Source: Parahoeflea olei (GTDB lineage: Bacteria > Pseudomonadota > Alphaproteobacteria > Rhizobiales > Rhizobiaceae). From it: a stretch of 33,703 nucleotides of DNA. Position numbers and translations under genes: made by a program. The stretch is taken from NCBI RefSeq assembly GCF_001703635.1, contig NZ_LQZT01000007.1, forward strand, positions 84,161-117,863, written 5' to 3'. Shown one piece after another: positions 25,187 through 33,703 of this stretch. The notes beneath the pieces are model-generated. The model was not told the origin of the DNA and did not search any database. It saw only the letters and a program-made list of their open reading frames with translations. Position 1 is the first letter of the stretch. The number at the start of each line of letters is the position of its first letter.

Positions 25187-26089
25187 TCAGACCAAGAGGA
25201 GCACGACAATTCCGGCCACAATCAGGACGCAGCCGGCAATCTCGAGCCTGTTGACATGTTCCCGGAACACTAGCACCGACGAGCCGAAGGTGAAAATCAT
25301 TTCGACCTGCGCCAGCGCCTTGACCGCGGCGGCGCTCTGCAAGGTCATGGCCATGAACCAGCCGAAGGAGGCGGTGGCGCCGACCAGCCCCACCAGGGCG
25401 GAAATCCGCCAGGCGGCGCGGATGCGTGCGAGTTCGTCGGGCGCCCGCAGCCGCATCCAGACCAGCATCACCGCGGTCTGCAGCAGGATCGCGGCGAGCA
25501 GCGTGACCGCCGCCTGCATCATGAAATTGGGCCCGCCCAGCGACAGCGAGGCCGCGCGGTAGCCCACCGCGGCGACGCCGAACATGGTTCCCGAGGCAAG
25601 CCCCAGCGCCGCCGTGCGCGAAAACACCGAGCGCAGCAGCGACGCCGTGCCGGTGGCGGAGCGGGCGACAGAGATCAGCACCACGCCGACGAGGCTGATG
25701 GCGATGGCCGCGATCGTGCCCCCGCTCACGCGATCCCCGAGGAAGATCAGGCCGAACAGAGCCGCCTGGGCCGGTTCGGTGCGGGAATAGGCGGTGCCGA
25801 CGGTGAAATTGCGGTAGCCGAACATCTGGATCAGCAACGCCTGGGCGGCGATCTGGGCGAGGGCGGCGATCGTGACCCAGAAGAAGAAACCGCCATTGGG
25901 TCGCGGCAGCGGATAGCCCAGTCCCAACGCGAGAAACGCCACGAAGGCGATTGCGAAGGGCACCCCGAAACCGAAGCGCACGAAGGTGGCGCCGGTCGTG
26001 CCCATCACGCCCTTCAGGTGCTTTTGCAGCACCGAGCGGATGTTTTGCAGGAACGCGGCGGCAACGGTGATGAGGACCCAGGTTTCCAT
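25187..26089 (-). CDS. EamA/DMT-family transporter
   Basis: 300 residues, almost wholly hydrophobic, with about ten TM segments arranged as two EamA repeats (roughly 1-140 and 150-300). Examples are FVRFGFGVPFAIAFVAFLAL and RLEIAGCVLIVAGIVVLLLV. The half-repeat end GTAYSRTEPAQAALFGLIFL and its partner VKALAQVEMIFTFGSSVLVF are typical of DMT exporters with a PxxE-like segment. It probably exports a small metabolite, but the substrate cannot be read from sequence. It is upstream of the hydrolase on the same strand. Confidence 0.9.
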   Translation of the reverse strand: METWVLITVAAAFLQNIRSVLQKHLKGVMGTTGATFVRFGFGVPFAIAFVAFLALGLGYPLPRPNGGFFFWVTIAALAQIAAQALLIQMFGYRNFTVGTAYSRTEPAQAALFGLIFLGDRVSGGTIAAIAISLVGVVLISVARSATGTASLLRSVFSRTAALGLASGTMFGVAAVGYRAASLSLGGPNFMMQAAVTLLAAILLQTAVMLVWMRLRAPDELARIRAAWRISALVGLVGATASFGWFMAMTLQSAAAVKALAQVEMIFTFGSSVLVFREHVNRLEIAGCVLIVAGIVVLLLV

Positions 26090-26259
26090 CCGGCGGCCTG
26101 CTTTCTGTCTGTGCGCGAGGGCTGTGGAACGGTCGCGGTGTCGCCCTCCGGTACGGGGCGGCGTCCGTCCAGGATGCGTGGTCTATCAGCCCGACGGGCC
26201 TCGCGACAAGCCACAAGCCCGCCTCCCTTGGCCGGAGCCGGGCCGGGCGCGGGCCGGCC

Positions 26260-27078
26260 TCAGGCCGCGCGGGTGATGCCGGGGGTGATTCTGACGCGGT
26301 TGCGGCCATCGCGCTTGGCGTCATAGAGCATCCGGTCGGCCGCGCGCATGTCGTCCTTGATCCGCGACTGGGCCGTGAAGGCGGCGCAGCCGATGCTGAC
26401 GGTCACCTGCAAGGACGTGCCCTCGACGGTCGCCACCCGCACGGCCTCGACCCTGGCCCGCAGGCCCTCGGCGATCTGGCCGGCCTGCTCCCCGCCGACC
26501 TGGCGCAGCAGCACCGCGAATTCCTCCCCGCCGATGCGGGCGGCGAAATCGCCGGGCCGGATCGCCGCGGAAATCGCCTCGGCGATCGCCAGGAGCGCCC
26601 GGTCGCCGCCATCATGGCCATGCTCGTCGTTGATCTGCTTGAACCTGTCCGCATCGATCATCAGCAGATAGCCGTGTTCGCCGGCCGCCTTGAGCTCGTC
26701 GAGCCGCGCCTGGAAGGCCTCGCGATTGGCAAGCCCGGTCATGCCGTCGTGGCTCGCCCTGTGCTCGAGGCTGCGGTGCGCGGACTTGAGTTCGGCATGG
26801 ATCGCAAACAGGTTCTCGTGCGCCTTGCGCAGCGCTTCGTGCGCGGCTGCAAGCTCGGCCGTCTGCCGGAAGAACACGAAGGTCGCCGGCGGGGCGATCA
26901 GCAGCGGACAGAAAAGGGCGATCAGGAACGCCAGCCGGTGGGCTTCCGCGCCCGCACCGAGGAAAGCCATGATCGATGCGGTGAACAAGACGGAAAGCGC
27001 CACCGAAGCAACGGTGAATGCAGCTATCCTCTTGATTAAATTGAATGAAATACGCCTCTTGGGGTCGGGGGCGTGCAT
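26260..27078 (-). CDS. Membrane diguanylate cyclase (GGDEF) with intact I-site
   Basis: Start at ATG 27078 (MHAPDPKRRISFNLI), preceded by AGGAACC; an upstream in-frame start crosses the promoter region and is not favoured. 272 residues: two TM helices (about 18-40 and 48-70), a short coiled linker (AAHEALRKAHENLFAIHAEL), and a GGDEF domain with active GGEEF (183-187) and, five residues before it, the RPGD inhibitory site (174-177). It therefore should make c-di-GMP with product inhibition. No EAL domain. Divergent from the HAD gene. Confidence 0.93.
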   Translation of the reverse strand: MHAPDPKRRISFNLIKRIAAFTVASVALSVLFTASIMAFLGAGAEAHRLAFLIALFCPLLIAPPATFVFFRQTAELAAAHEALRKAHENLFAIHAELKSAHRSLEHRASHDGMTGLANREAFQARLDELKAAGEHGYLLMIDADRFKQINDEHGHDGGDRALLAIAEAISAAIRPGDFAARIGGEEFAVLLRQVGGEQAGQIAEGLRARVEAVRVATVEGTSLQVTVSIGCAAFTAQSRIKDDMRAADRMLYDAKRDGRNRVRITPGITRAA

Positions 27079-27124
27079 GGAACCGGTTCCTGATGGCTGT
27101 TGCGCGATGCTTCGCAGGATAGTT

Positions 27125-27166
27125 TTGACAGTCGGTATACAGACGCGGTAAACCTCGCGTATACGA
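27125..27166. promoter_or_regulatory. Divergent promoter region, GGDEF/HAD
   Basis: TTGACA at 27125-27130 points toward the HAD gene, but the matching -10 is poor (TAAACC at 18 bases). Two GTATAC palindromes lie at 27135-27140 and 27160-27165, 25 bp apart, and a perfect 12-bp palindrome GGAACCGGTTCC (27079-27090) overlaps the GGDEF ribosome site. Confidence 0.35.
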
Positions 27167-27262
27167 ATGACAAGAGCGCTGCGAAATGAGACAGCGGCGC
27201 TGCCGGACGCCACGGACCGCACCGGTGCTCAGGGGCCGCTCCATCAGCCGACCGAGGGATGC

Positions 27263-27970
27263 ATGACAGACAAATCGGCCCTGCCCGATCCCGCTGATTT
27301 CGCCCATGTCAGCGAATGGGTGTTCGATCTCGACAACACGCTCTATCCGCGCCACACCGACCTGTTTTCGCAGATCGACAAGAAGATGACGGCCTATGTG
27401 CGCGACCTGCTCGGGCTCGACCACGACGCCGCGCGCGAGGTGCAGAAACGCTATTACCGCGACCACGGCACCACGTTGCAGGGGCTGATGCTGCATCACG
27501 GCATCGATCCCAGCGACTTTCTGGAGAAGGTGCACGATATCGATTATTCCTGGGTCAAGCCCGATCCCGCCCTTGGCGCGGCGATCAAGGCGCTGCCGGG
27601 CCGCAAGTTCATCTTCACCAACGGGGATACGCCGCATGCCGAGCGAACCGCGCGGGCACTCGGCATTCTCGACCATTTCGACGACATCTTCGATATCCTT
27701 GCCGCCGATCTCAAGCCCAAGCCGGCGCCCGAGACCTATGACCGGTTCCTGGCCCGGCACGGCGTCCACAAGGACAGGGCGGCAATGTTCGAGGACCTGC
27801 CGCGCAACCTGGTGGCCCCGCATGCGCTCGGCATGCGCACGGTGCTGATCGTGCCCACCAATCTCGACCGGGTGTTCGACGAGGTGTGGGAACACGAAGG
27901 CCGCGACGGGGCGCATATCGACCACATCACCGACGATCTGGCCGCCTTCCTGCTGGCCGCGGTGGCCTGA
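27263..27970 (+). CDS. HAD-family pyrimidine 5'-nucleotidase
   Basis: 235 residues from ATG 27263 with GAGGG just upstream; the longer frame from 27167 has no ribosome site. HAD motifs: I DLDNTLYP, II FTNGD, III K in LKPKPAPETYD, IV FEDLPRNL. This matches the Sdt1/PpnN-unrelated pyrimidine 5'-nucleotidase subgroup (TIGR01993 type) that dephosphorylates UMP/CMP and flavin or vitamin B6 phosphates in relatives. A common neighbour of argB and dapD in the Hyphomicrobiales. Confidence 0.93.
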   Translation: MTDKSALPDPADFAHVSEWVFDLDNTLYPRHTDLFSQIDKKMTAYVRDLLGLDHDAAREVQKRYYRDHGTTLQGLMLHHGIDPSDFLEKVHDIDYSWVKPDPALGAAIKALPGRKFIFTNGDTPHAERTARALGILDHFDDIFDILAADLKPKPAPETYDRFLARHGVHKDRAAMFEDLPRNLVAPHALGMRTVLIVPTNLDRVFDEVWEHEGRDGAHIDHITDDLAAFLLAAVA

Positions 27971-28099
27971 CAACGCGCGGGCAGCCGCACAACCTATCCA
28001 AATTTTAATCTACCTTACAGGGGTTTAAGTGGTGGCTGCCGGTCGGTGACGGCAGATTGGGGATGCACACGACATCAATCCCAACCAAGGAACCCGATC

Positions 28100-28768
28100 A
28101 TGAAAAAGACACTTGTCGCCACGCTCGCAGCCGTGCTTGTCAGCTCCGCCGCGCTTCCCGCCATGGCCGCCCCGCGCGGCGACGGCCCCCGCAAAGCCCC
28201 GCCCGTCGAGCGGCTGATGGAACGCTTCGACGCCGATGGCGACGGCGCCGTCATCATCGAGGAAATCCACGCCCAGCGCCACGGCCTGTTCAACAGCGTC
28301 GATGCCGACGGATCCGGCACGCTCGATGCGGAGGAATTCGGCATGCTGCGCGACATTCTGCGCCAGCAGCGCGCCGACGCCCGGGCCGAGGCCCGCAAGG
28401 CCTACTGGACGCAGCGCGAGTCGATGCGCGATGACATGAGGGGGTGGCGCGACGGCCGCGGGCCCATGGACGCCGATCGCGACGGCCGCGGCGACAGGCG
28501 TGCCGAGCGGCGCGACGACCGCGGCCCGGCGATGGCCGGCCGCCAGGACGATCGCCGCGACTGGCGCAAGACCGGACCGCGCAACACCCGATGGGACGGC
28601 GGTCGCGGCCCCGGCTCGATGGCCTTCTTCGACACCGATCGTGACGGCATGGTCAGCCTCGAGGAGTTCACCGCCTTCGACACCAAGATGTTCGAGCGGC
28701 TCGACCGCAATGGCAATGGCGAGATCGAGATCACCGATTTCTACCGGCGGGGCGCAAACGGCAACTGA
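28100..28768 (+). CDS. Secreted EF-hand calcium-binding protein
   Basis: Start at ATG 28100 (AAGGAACC upstream) gives 222 residues with signal peptide MKKTLVATLAAVLVSSAA and cleavage near AMA. Four EF-hand loops: DADGDGAVIIEE (44-55), DADGSGTLDAEE (68-79), DTDRDGMVSLEE (178-189) and DRNGNGEIEITD (202-213). A basic/acidic Arg-Asp-Gly-rich spacer (about 105-170) separates the two pairs and itself contains the decayed EF-like DADRDGRGD. Probably a periplasmic or extracellular Ca2+ buffer or sensor; the partner is unknown. Confidence 0.9.
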   Translation: MKKTLVATLAAVLVSSAALPAMAAPRGDGPRKAPPVERLMERFDADGDGAVIIEEIHAQRHGLFNSVDADGSGTLDAEEFGMLRDILRQQRADARAEARKAYWTQRESMRDDMRGWRDGRGPMDADRDGRGDRRAERRDDRGPAMAGRQDDRRDWRKTGPRNTRWDGGRGPGSMAFFDTDRDGMVSLEEFTAFDTKMFERLDRNGNGEIEITDFYRRGANGN

Positions 28769-28793
28769 TCCGGGAATTTTTCTCGGCTTGCAG

Positions 28794-28822
28794 CCGGCCG
28801 GCCCCGCACCGGGGCCGGCCGG
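28794..28822. terminator. 13-bp stem hairpin between convergent genes
   Basis: CCGGCCGGCCCCG and its exact complement CGGGGCCGGCCGG around loop CAC, between the EF-hand stop and the LOG-family stop. A very stable, likely bidirectional terminator, although no long U-run follows on either side. Confidence 0.6.
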
Positions 28823-28829
28823 ACCTGTT

Positions 28830-29687
28830 TCAGGCGCCGACGGCGCCGATCGCGTAATGGTGGCAGAGCAGCGCCCAGGCCTCGTCGGCGGTGTCGACGA
28901 AACGGATCAGCTCGAGATCGGCCGGCGAGATGGTGCCGAAATCGGCGAGCGCCTGGAAATCGACGATCGTGTTCCAGAACTCCGAGCCGAACAGGATCAG
29001 CGGCACCGGCTCCATCCGTCCGGTCTGGATCAGGGTCAGGGTCTCGAACAGCTCGTCCATGGTGCCGAAGCCGCCGGGAAAGATCACGATCGCCCGCGCG
29101 CGCTTGAGAAAATGCATCTTGCGGATGGCGAAATAGTGGAAGTTCAGACTGAGCCCCGGCGTCACATACTGGTTGGGCGCCTGTTCGTGCGGCAGCACGA
29201 CATTGAGCCCGACCGAGACGGCACCGACATCGCAGGCGCCGCGGTTGCCGGCTTCCATCACCCCCGGACCGCCGCCGGTGACGATGACGAATTCGTGGCC
29301 GCCGGTGGCGAGCGAATGGGTCGAGCACAGCCGTGCGAAGGCCCGGGCTTCGTCGTAATAGCGGGATGCGGCCGTGAGGTTGCGGGCCTGGACCTCGGTC
29401 TTGGCGGCCCAGGGCGCATGGCCCGGCTCGGGAATCCGCGCGCCGCCGAACATCACCACGGTCGACAGGATTCCGGCTTCCGCCAGCACCAGCTCCGATT
29501 TCAGGAATTCGAGCTGCAGCCGCACCGGGCGGAGCTCCTCGCGGCACAGGAACTCCTCGTCGGCATAGGCCAGCCGGTAGGTCGGCGAGGTGCTTTGCGG
29601 CGTGCGCGGCTGGCGCTCCGCGCGCTGCTTGTCGAGCGTGCTGTCGGCAAGCGGATCCCATACATCGTTACTGCGTTTGGCATTCAT
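28830..29687 (-). CDS. LOG/TIGR00730-family nucleotide 5'-monophosphate nucleosidase
   Basis: 285 residues. Family motifs: VTGGGPGVMEAGNRGA (136-151) and IFPGGFGTMDELFE (202-215), the nucleotide-binding and catalytic PGGxGTxxE set of lysine-decarboxylase-like LOG proteins. Relatives split AMP and similar nucleotides to base plus ribose 5-phosphate (cytokinin-activating LOG, PpnN). The name lysine decarboxylase often given to this family is wrong. The first 60 or so residues are a polar N-terminal extension. Convergent with the EF-hand gene and divergent from dapD. Confidence 0.92.
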   Translation of the reverse strand: MNAKRSNDVWDPLADSTLDKQRAERQPRTPQSTSPTYRLAYADEEFLCREELRPVRLQLEFLKSELVLAEAGILSTVVMFGGARIPEPGHAPWAAKTEVQARNLTAASRYYDEARAFARLCSTHSLATGGHEFVIVTGGGPGVMEAGNRGACDVGAVSVGLNVVLPHEQAPNQYVTPGLSLNFHYFAIRKMHFLKRARAIVIFPGGFGTMDELFETLTLIQTGRMEPVPLILFGSEFWNTIVDFQALADFGTISPADLELIRFVDTADEAWALLCHHYAIGAVGA

Positions 29688-29725
29688 TTCATATGTCCTG
29701 TTTCGGCTCCGGTGCGGTGCCGGAA

Positions 29726-29754
29726 TTGACCCCGGGTCCCGCCTCGCTTAGGAG
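29726..29754 (+). promoter_or_regulatory. Possible dapD promoter
   Basis: TTGACC (29726-29731), 17 bases, TAGGAG (29749-29754), 77 bases upstream of dapD. The -35 is good, the -10 weak. Confidence 0.3.
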
Positions 29755-29831
29755 AAGTGCGACAACGCCGGCGGCCGGTTGCTAACCCCATATCCGCCAG
29801 ACTAGACGCCGAACCTTAAGGAATCGCCACG

Positions 29832-30686
<855 letters not shown>

Positions 30687-30693
30687 CGTCGCC

Positions 30694-31074
30694 ATGGGGC
30701 AGCGACCCGGGTTGCGCATGCGCTGGCTGCTGTTCGGCGTCTCCGGCCGGGTGTCGCGCCCGACCTTTGCCCTGGCGATGGCGTTCTGGACAGTGGTGAT
30801 GGCGGTTCCCGTCTCTGCCGCGGTGCGCGCTGCGCCCGACAGCACGCAACTGACCGTGGCCGGCTTCGGCATCCTCGCCGTGTTCCTGCCAGCCGCCTGG
30901 TCGATCGCGGTGATGAGCATCAAGCGGCTGCACGACGCGGGCCTGCCCGGCATTCTGGCGGGGGTTCTGGTGATCCCCGCCGCCTCGCTGTTCATGCTGT
31001 TGATCATCGTGATCTGGCCCTCGGTGAAAGGCCCCAACCGCCACGGCCCGGCGCCCGACCGGCCGGGCTACTGA
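30694..31074 (+). CDS. DUF805 small membrane protein
   Basis: 126 residues starting 8 bases after dapD. GRVSRPTFALAMAFWTVV and the signature SIKRLHDAGLPGIL, with three or four TM segments and a short WPSVKGPNRHG tail, mark a DUF805 inner-membrane protein. Function unknown; its position between dapD and dapE hints at a cell-wall or lysine-precursor link but may only reflect synteny. Confidence 0.88.
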   Translation: MGQRPGLRMRWLLFGVSGRVSRPTFALAMAFWTVVMAVPVSAAVRAAPDSTQLTVAGFGILAVFLPAAWSIAVMSIKRLHDAGLPGILAGVLVIPAASLFMLLIIVIWPSVKGPNRHGPAPDRPGY

Positions 31075-31133
31075 GCCCGGCGATCGTGCCCGCGGCAGTC
31101 GACAGGTTCGGGGCAATCGGCTAATCACGAACC

Positions 31134-32342
31134 ATGACACTGACAGATCCTTCCCAGACACTCGCCGCCCTGATCCGCTGCCCCTCGGTCACGCCCGAGG
31201 ATGGCGGTGCGCTGTCCACCCTCGCCGGCATGCTCGCAGAGCTCGGATTCGCATCCGAAACGGTCACGTTTTCGCACGAGGGAACGCCCGATGTGCAGAA
31301 CCTCTATGCCCGGCTCGGCAGCGACGGGCCGCATCTGATGTTCGCCGGCCACACCGACGTGGTACCGGTCGGCGTCCGCGGTGCCTGGACGCATGATCCC
31401 TTCGCAGCCGTGATCGCCGATGGCGAGATCCATGGCCGCGGCGCGGTCGACATGAAGGGCGGAATTGCCTGCTTCGTCTCGGCGCTGGCGCGCCTGATCG
31501 CGCGGCGCGGCGCCCCCGAGGGGTCGGTCTCGCTCTTGATCACCGGCGACGAGGAAGGCCCGTCGATCAACGGCACCGAGAAACTCTTGGCCTGGGCCGC
31601 GGCCAGGGGCGAGCGCTGGGATGCGGCGGTGGTGGGCGAACCCACCAATCCCGATCAAATGGGCGACATGATCAAGATCGGCCGGCGCGGTTCGCTCTCG
31701 GGCGAGCTCACCGTCGAGGGGGTGCAGGGCCACGTCGCCTATCCGCATCTTGCCGACAATCCGCTGCCCGGCCTGGTCGAGTTGGTCGACGCCCTGATCG
31801 ATCCGCCGCTCGATGCCGGCAACGACCGGTTCCCGCCGAGCAATCTGGAAGTGACCAGCATCGACACCGGCAATGCCGCGGCCAATGTGATCCCGGCGCG
31901 CGCCACCGCGAAGTTCAATGTCCGCTTCAACGACACGTGGACGGCGGAAAGCCTGGCCACCGAGCTGCGCGCCCGCCTCGAGCGCGGCGCGGGCCGGACC
32001 CGGCTCAGGCCCGGTCGCGGGCCGGTGCGCTACCGCGTCGGCTTCGAGTCCAGGAGCGCCGCCTCCTTCCTGACGCGCGACGACGCCCTGATCGACACGC
32101 TGTCGGCGGCGGTCAACGCGGTGACCGGCCGCACGCCGGCGCTGTCGACCACCGGCGGCACCTCGGACGCCCGCTTCATCAAGGATTATTGCCCGGTGGT
32201 CGAGTTCGGCCTGGTCGGCAAGACCATGCACATGGTCGACGAGCGTGCGGCGCTTGCCGATCTCGAAAGCCTGACCGTGATCTACGAAACCTTCCTGGAA
32301 CGCTGGTTCGCGGCCCGGGTCCAGGCTGCCGGGACGCGCTGA
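31134..32342 (+). CDS. dapE: Succinyl-diaminopimelate desuccinylase
   Basis: 402 residues, M20 metallopeptidase family. Metal and catalytic residues: H73/D75 in FAGHTDVVP, D106 in GRGAVDMKGG, E140/E141 in ITGDEEGPS, E169 in VVGEPT, H366 in GKTMHMVDE; substrate loop STTGGTSDARF. It hydrolyses N-succinyl-LL-diaminopimelate to LL-diaminopimelate plus succinate with two zinc ions. 59 bases after DUF805; a downstream membrane protein follows almost without gap. Confidence 0.97.
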   Translation: MTLTDPSQTLAALIRCPSVTPEDGGALSTLAGMLAELGFASETVTFSHEGTPDVQNLYARLGSDGPHLMFAGHTDVVPVGVRGAWTHDPFAAVIADGEIHGRGAVDMKGGIACFVSALARLIARRGAPEGSVSLLITGDEEGPSINGTEKLLAWAAARGERWDAAVVGEPTNPDQMGDMIKIGRRGSLSGELTVEGVQGHVAYPHLADNPLPGLVELVDALIDPPLDAGNDRFPPSNLEVTSIDTGNAAANVIPARATAKFNVRFNDTWTAESLATELRARLERGAGRTRLRPGRGPVRYRVGFESRSAASFLTRDDALIDTLSAAVNAVTGRTPALSTTGGTSDARFIKDYCPVVEFGLVGKTMHMVDERAALADLESLTVIYETFLERWFAARVQAAGTR

Positions 32343-32344
32343 CC

Positions 32345-32947
32345 TTGGCGGGCGCGCTGGTCCCGACCCGCGACGAAGCCGGCCGGTCTCTGGCCGGACT
32401 GTTCTACCTGATGCTGGGCCGGAAGGACGGCGCGCGGCTTTTCGACGTGTCCGCGGACGGGTTCTGGCGCTCCTTCGGGGCCTTCGTCTGGGCCTGGCCG
32501 GCGCAGTGTTTCCTGTGGACCGGCATGTGGCGGGCGCTGCCCGAAACCCGGCCGGAGGGGGCGGGCGAGACAGTGCGCTTCTTCCTGGTCGCGACCAGTT
32601 TCGACGTGCTCGCCTGGGTGGCCCCGGCGCTGCTGCTCTATGCGGTGGGCCAGGTCATGGGCCTGTCGCGGCAGGTGCCCGGCCTGGTGGTGGTCAGCAA
32701 CTGGTTTGGGCTGATGTCGGCCTATATCGGCTTCTTTCCCGCGGCCCTGCGCTATCTGGCGCCGCTGTCGGAAACCGCCAATGCCTCGATCTCGGTGCTG
32801 GTCTATCTGGCCGTGATCTGGCTCTACTACCGCGTGATCCGGCTCTGCCTGGGCGGTGACACGATGTCCGCGATCTTCATCACCGTGCTGATGGTGATGG
32901 CCGGGCTGGTGATCTCCGAGCTGTCGTTCACCGCGCTCGCCGGATAG
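32345..32947 (+). CDS. Conserved membrane protein after dapE
   Basis: 200 residues if read from TTG 32345, two bases after the dapE stop; no ATG or good ribosome site is near, so translation may be coupled to dapE. The block FDVSADGFWRSFGAFVWAWP near residues 37-56 and about five TM helices (for example VRFFLVATSFDVLAWVAPAL, and ISVLVYLAVIWLYYRVIRL) resemble a family I recall downstream of dapE in the Hyphomicrobiales. No functional domain recognised. The frame stays open back into dapE, so the true start cannot be proved. Confidence 0.7.
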   Translation: MAGALVPTRDEAGRSLAGLFYLMLGRKDGARLFDVSADGFWRSFGAFVWAWPAQCFLWTGMWRALPETRPEGAGETVRFFLVATSFDVLAWVAPALLLYAVGQVMGLSRQVPGLVVVSNWFGLMSAYIGFFPAALRYLAPLSETANASISVLVYLAVIWLYYRVIRLCLGGDTMSAIFITVLMVMAGLVISELSFTALAG

Positions 32948-33052
32948 CCGCACCGCAGCCTGCCCGCCCTGCGAGACGCAAAAGCGCCCGCGCGGCAAGC
33001 GCAGGCGCAATGCGATGCAGAACAGTCAGGCCCAGCGTCAGGCAGCCCAGAG

Positions 33053-33523
33053 TCAGGCAGCGATGTCCTCACGGCTCGCGAACAGGGCATCGAGATCGAG
33101 ATAGCAGATCATCTGCTTGTCGACCGGGATGATGGCCTTGGTCAGCGCGCGCTCGGCGGCCGGCAGCACGTCCGGGGCGGGCTGCAGCTCGGAATTGTTG
33201 ACGGTGATCATGTCCGACACGTTCTCGACGAGCAGGCCGACCAGCTTGCCGGCGATGTTGGTGACGATGATCGCCGAGCGCTCGGTCGGTTCGATCGCCG
33301 GCAGGCCGAGCCGGATCGCCATGTCGATCACCGGGATCACCGATCCGCGCAGGTTGATCACGCCGAGCACATGCGGCGGGGAATGCGGCAGCGTGGTCGA
33401 GGGTGCCCAGCCCCGGATTTCGCGCACCGACATGATGTTCACGCAGAACACCTGGCTGCCCAGGTGGAACGAGATGATCTCGAGAAAGCCCGCATCGGCG
33501 GAGCTCTTGTTTATGTTTTGCAT
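33053..33523 (-). CDS. cheW: Chemotaxis coupling protein CheW
   Basis: 156 residues: FLEIISFHLGSQVFCVNIMSVREIRGW, PHVLGVINLRGSVIPVIDMAIRLGL, and GLLVENVSDMITVNNSELQP are CheW blocks. It links chemoreceptors to the CheA kinase at the cell pole. The ATG overlaps the upstream chemoreceptor stop (TGATG) and its GGAGG ribosome site lies within the last codons of that gene, so the two are translationally coupled. Confidence 0.95.
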   Translation of the reverse strand: MQNINKSSADAGFLEIISFHLGSQVFCVNIMSVREIRGWAPSTTLPHSPPHVLGVINLRGSVIPVIDMAIRLGLPAIEPTERSAIIVTNIAGKLVGLLVENVSDMITVNNSELQPAPDVLPAAERALTKAIIPVDKQMICYLDLDALFASREDIAA

Positions 33524-33703
33524 CAGAATTCCTCCCAGCTGTCGCTGGACGCTGTTGTTGGAGTGGCGGATTGGCCGGCGCCGAAAGCCTTGGCGACGGA
33601 ATTGAGCATGGAGCGGGCGGGCGAGGCAACCGGCCGCGCGCTGCCGGAGGCGGCGCCGATCGCCGGGGCCGGCCGCGGCATCGGCCTGGCCGCGGGCCGG
33701 ACC
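33523..33703 (-). CDS. C-terminal end of a methyl-accepting chemotaxis protein (partial)
   Basis: The last 59 codons of a gene that enters from the right edge. The tail is Ala/Pro/Ser-rich and ends in SWEEF before TGA. The xWE(T/E)F pentapeptide at an extreme C-terminus, after a flexible linker, is the docking site for CheR/CheB on chemoreceptors. This, plus the overlap with cheW, makes an MCP the best call although no signalling domain is in view. Confidence 0.75.
   Translation of the reverse strand, partial: VRPAARPMPRPAPAIGAASGSARPVASPARSMLNSVAKAFGAGQSATPTTASSDSWEEF

Noticed and set aside
33523..33703. Partial cheA upstream of cheW
   Set aside because: The in-frame end is SWEEF after a flexible tail, which fits a chemoreceptor and not the CheW-like C-terminus of CheA.

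Overview
This window is GC-rich (about 65% by eye) alphaproteobacterial chromosome, most likely from the Hyphomicrobiales (Rhizobiales). The backbone order rpmH-rnpA-yidC-engB-argB, then a HAD 5'-nucleotidase, dapD, DUF805 and dapE, together with Tat-type leaders and an MCP/cheW pair, points there. The genus cannot be fixed from the sequence; a Hoeflea-like or other marine Rhizobiaceae relative is only a guess.

Left third (1-8396): a type I-C CRISPR-Cas locus on the + strand. The 3' part of cas3 enters from the left edge. A strong hairpin and about 300 AT-richer bases follow, then a tightly overlapping operon cas5c-cas8c-cas7-cas4-cas1-cas2. After it come a 204-bp leader with a 10-bp inverted repeat and an array of 18 repeats (31 nt) and 17 spacers, whose leader-distal end is decayed. 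Cas4, Cas1 and Cas2 acquire spacers, Cas5c processes the crRNA, Cas8c/Cas7/Cas5c form Cascade, and Cas3 unwinds and degrades the target.

8397-10945: a frameshifted PIG3-type quinone oxidoreductase, then a lower-GC HrgA/COG2958-like gene with a PD-(D/E)xK-type motif set, ending against the 3' end of tRNA-Arg(ACG). This looks like the right edge of an acquired defence region, but no integrase or second attachment site is visible.

11117-15989 (- strand): a DUF547 protein, a TVP38/VTT membrane protein, a FAD disulfide reductase and an orphan histidine kinase. This is a plausible redox or metalloid-linked cluster.

16170-19433 (+): the rpmH-rnpA-yidC-engB block with a good sigma70 promoter. 19465-22114 (-): exported MsrB, a secreted fasciclin protein, an RskA-like anti-sigma factor and an ECF sigma factor. 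The last three resemble the mycobacterial SigK/RskA/MPT70 module. 22336-23232 (+): argB. 23257-27078 (-): an Ogt-type methyltransferase, a lipoprotein alpha/beta hydrolase, an EamA transporter and a diguanylate cyclase. 27263-28768 (+): a HAD nucleotidase and an EF-hand protein. 28830-29687 (-): a LOG-family enzyme. 29832-32947 (+): dapD, DUF805, dapE and a membrane protein, i.e. lysine/diaminopimelate synthesis. 33053-33703 (-): cheW preceded by the last codons of a chemoreceptor ending in a CheR-docking pentapeptide.
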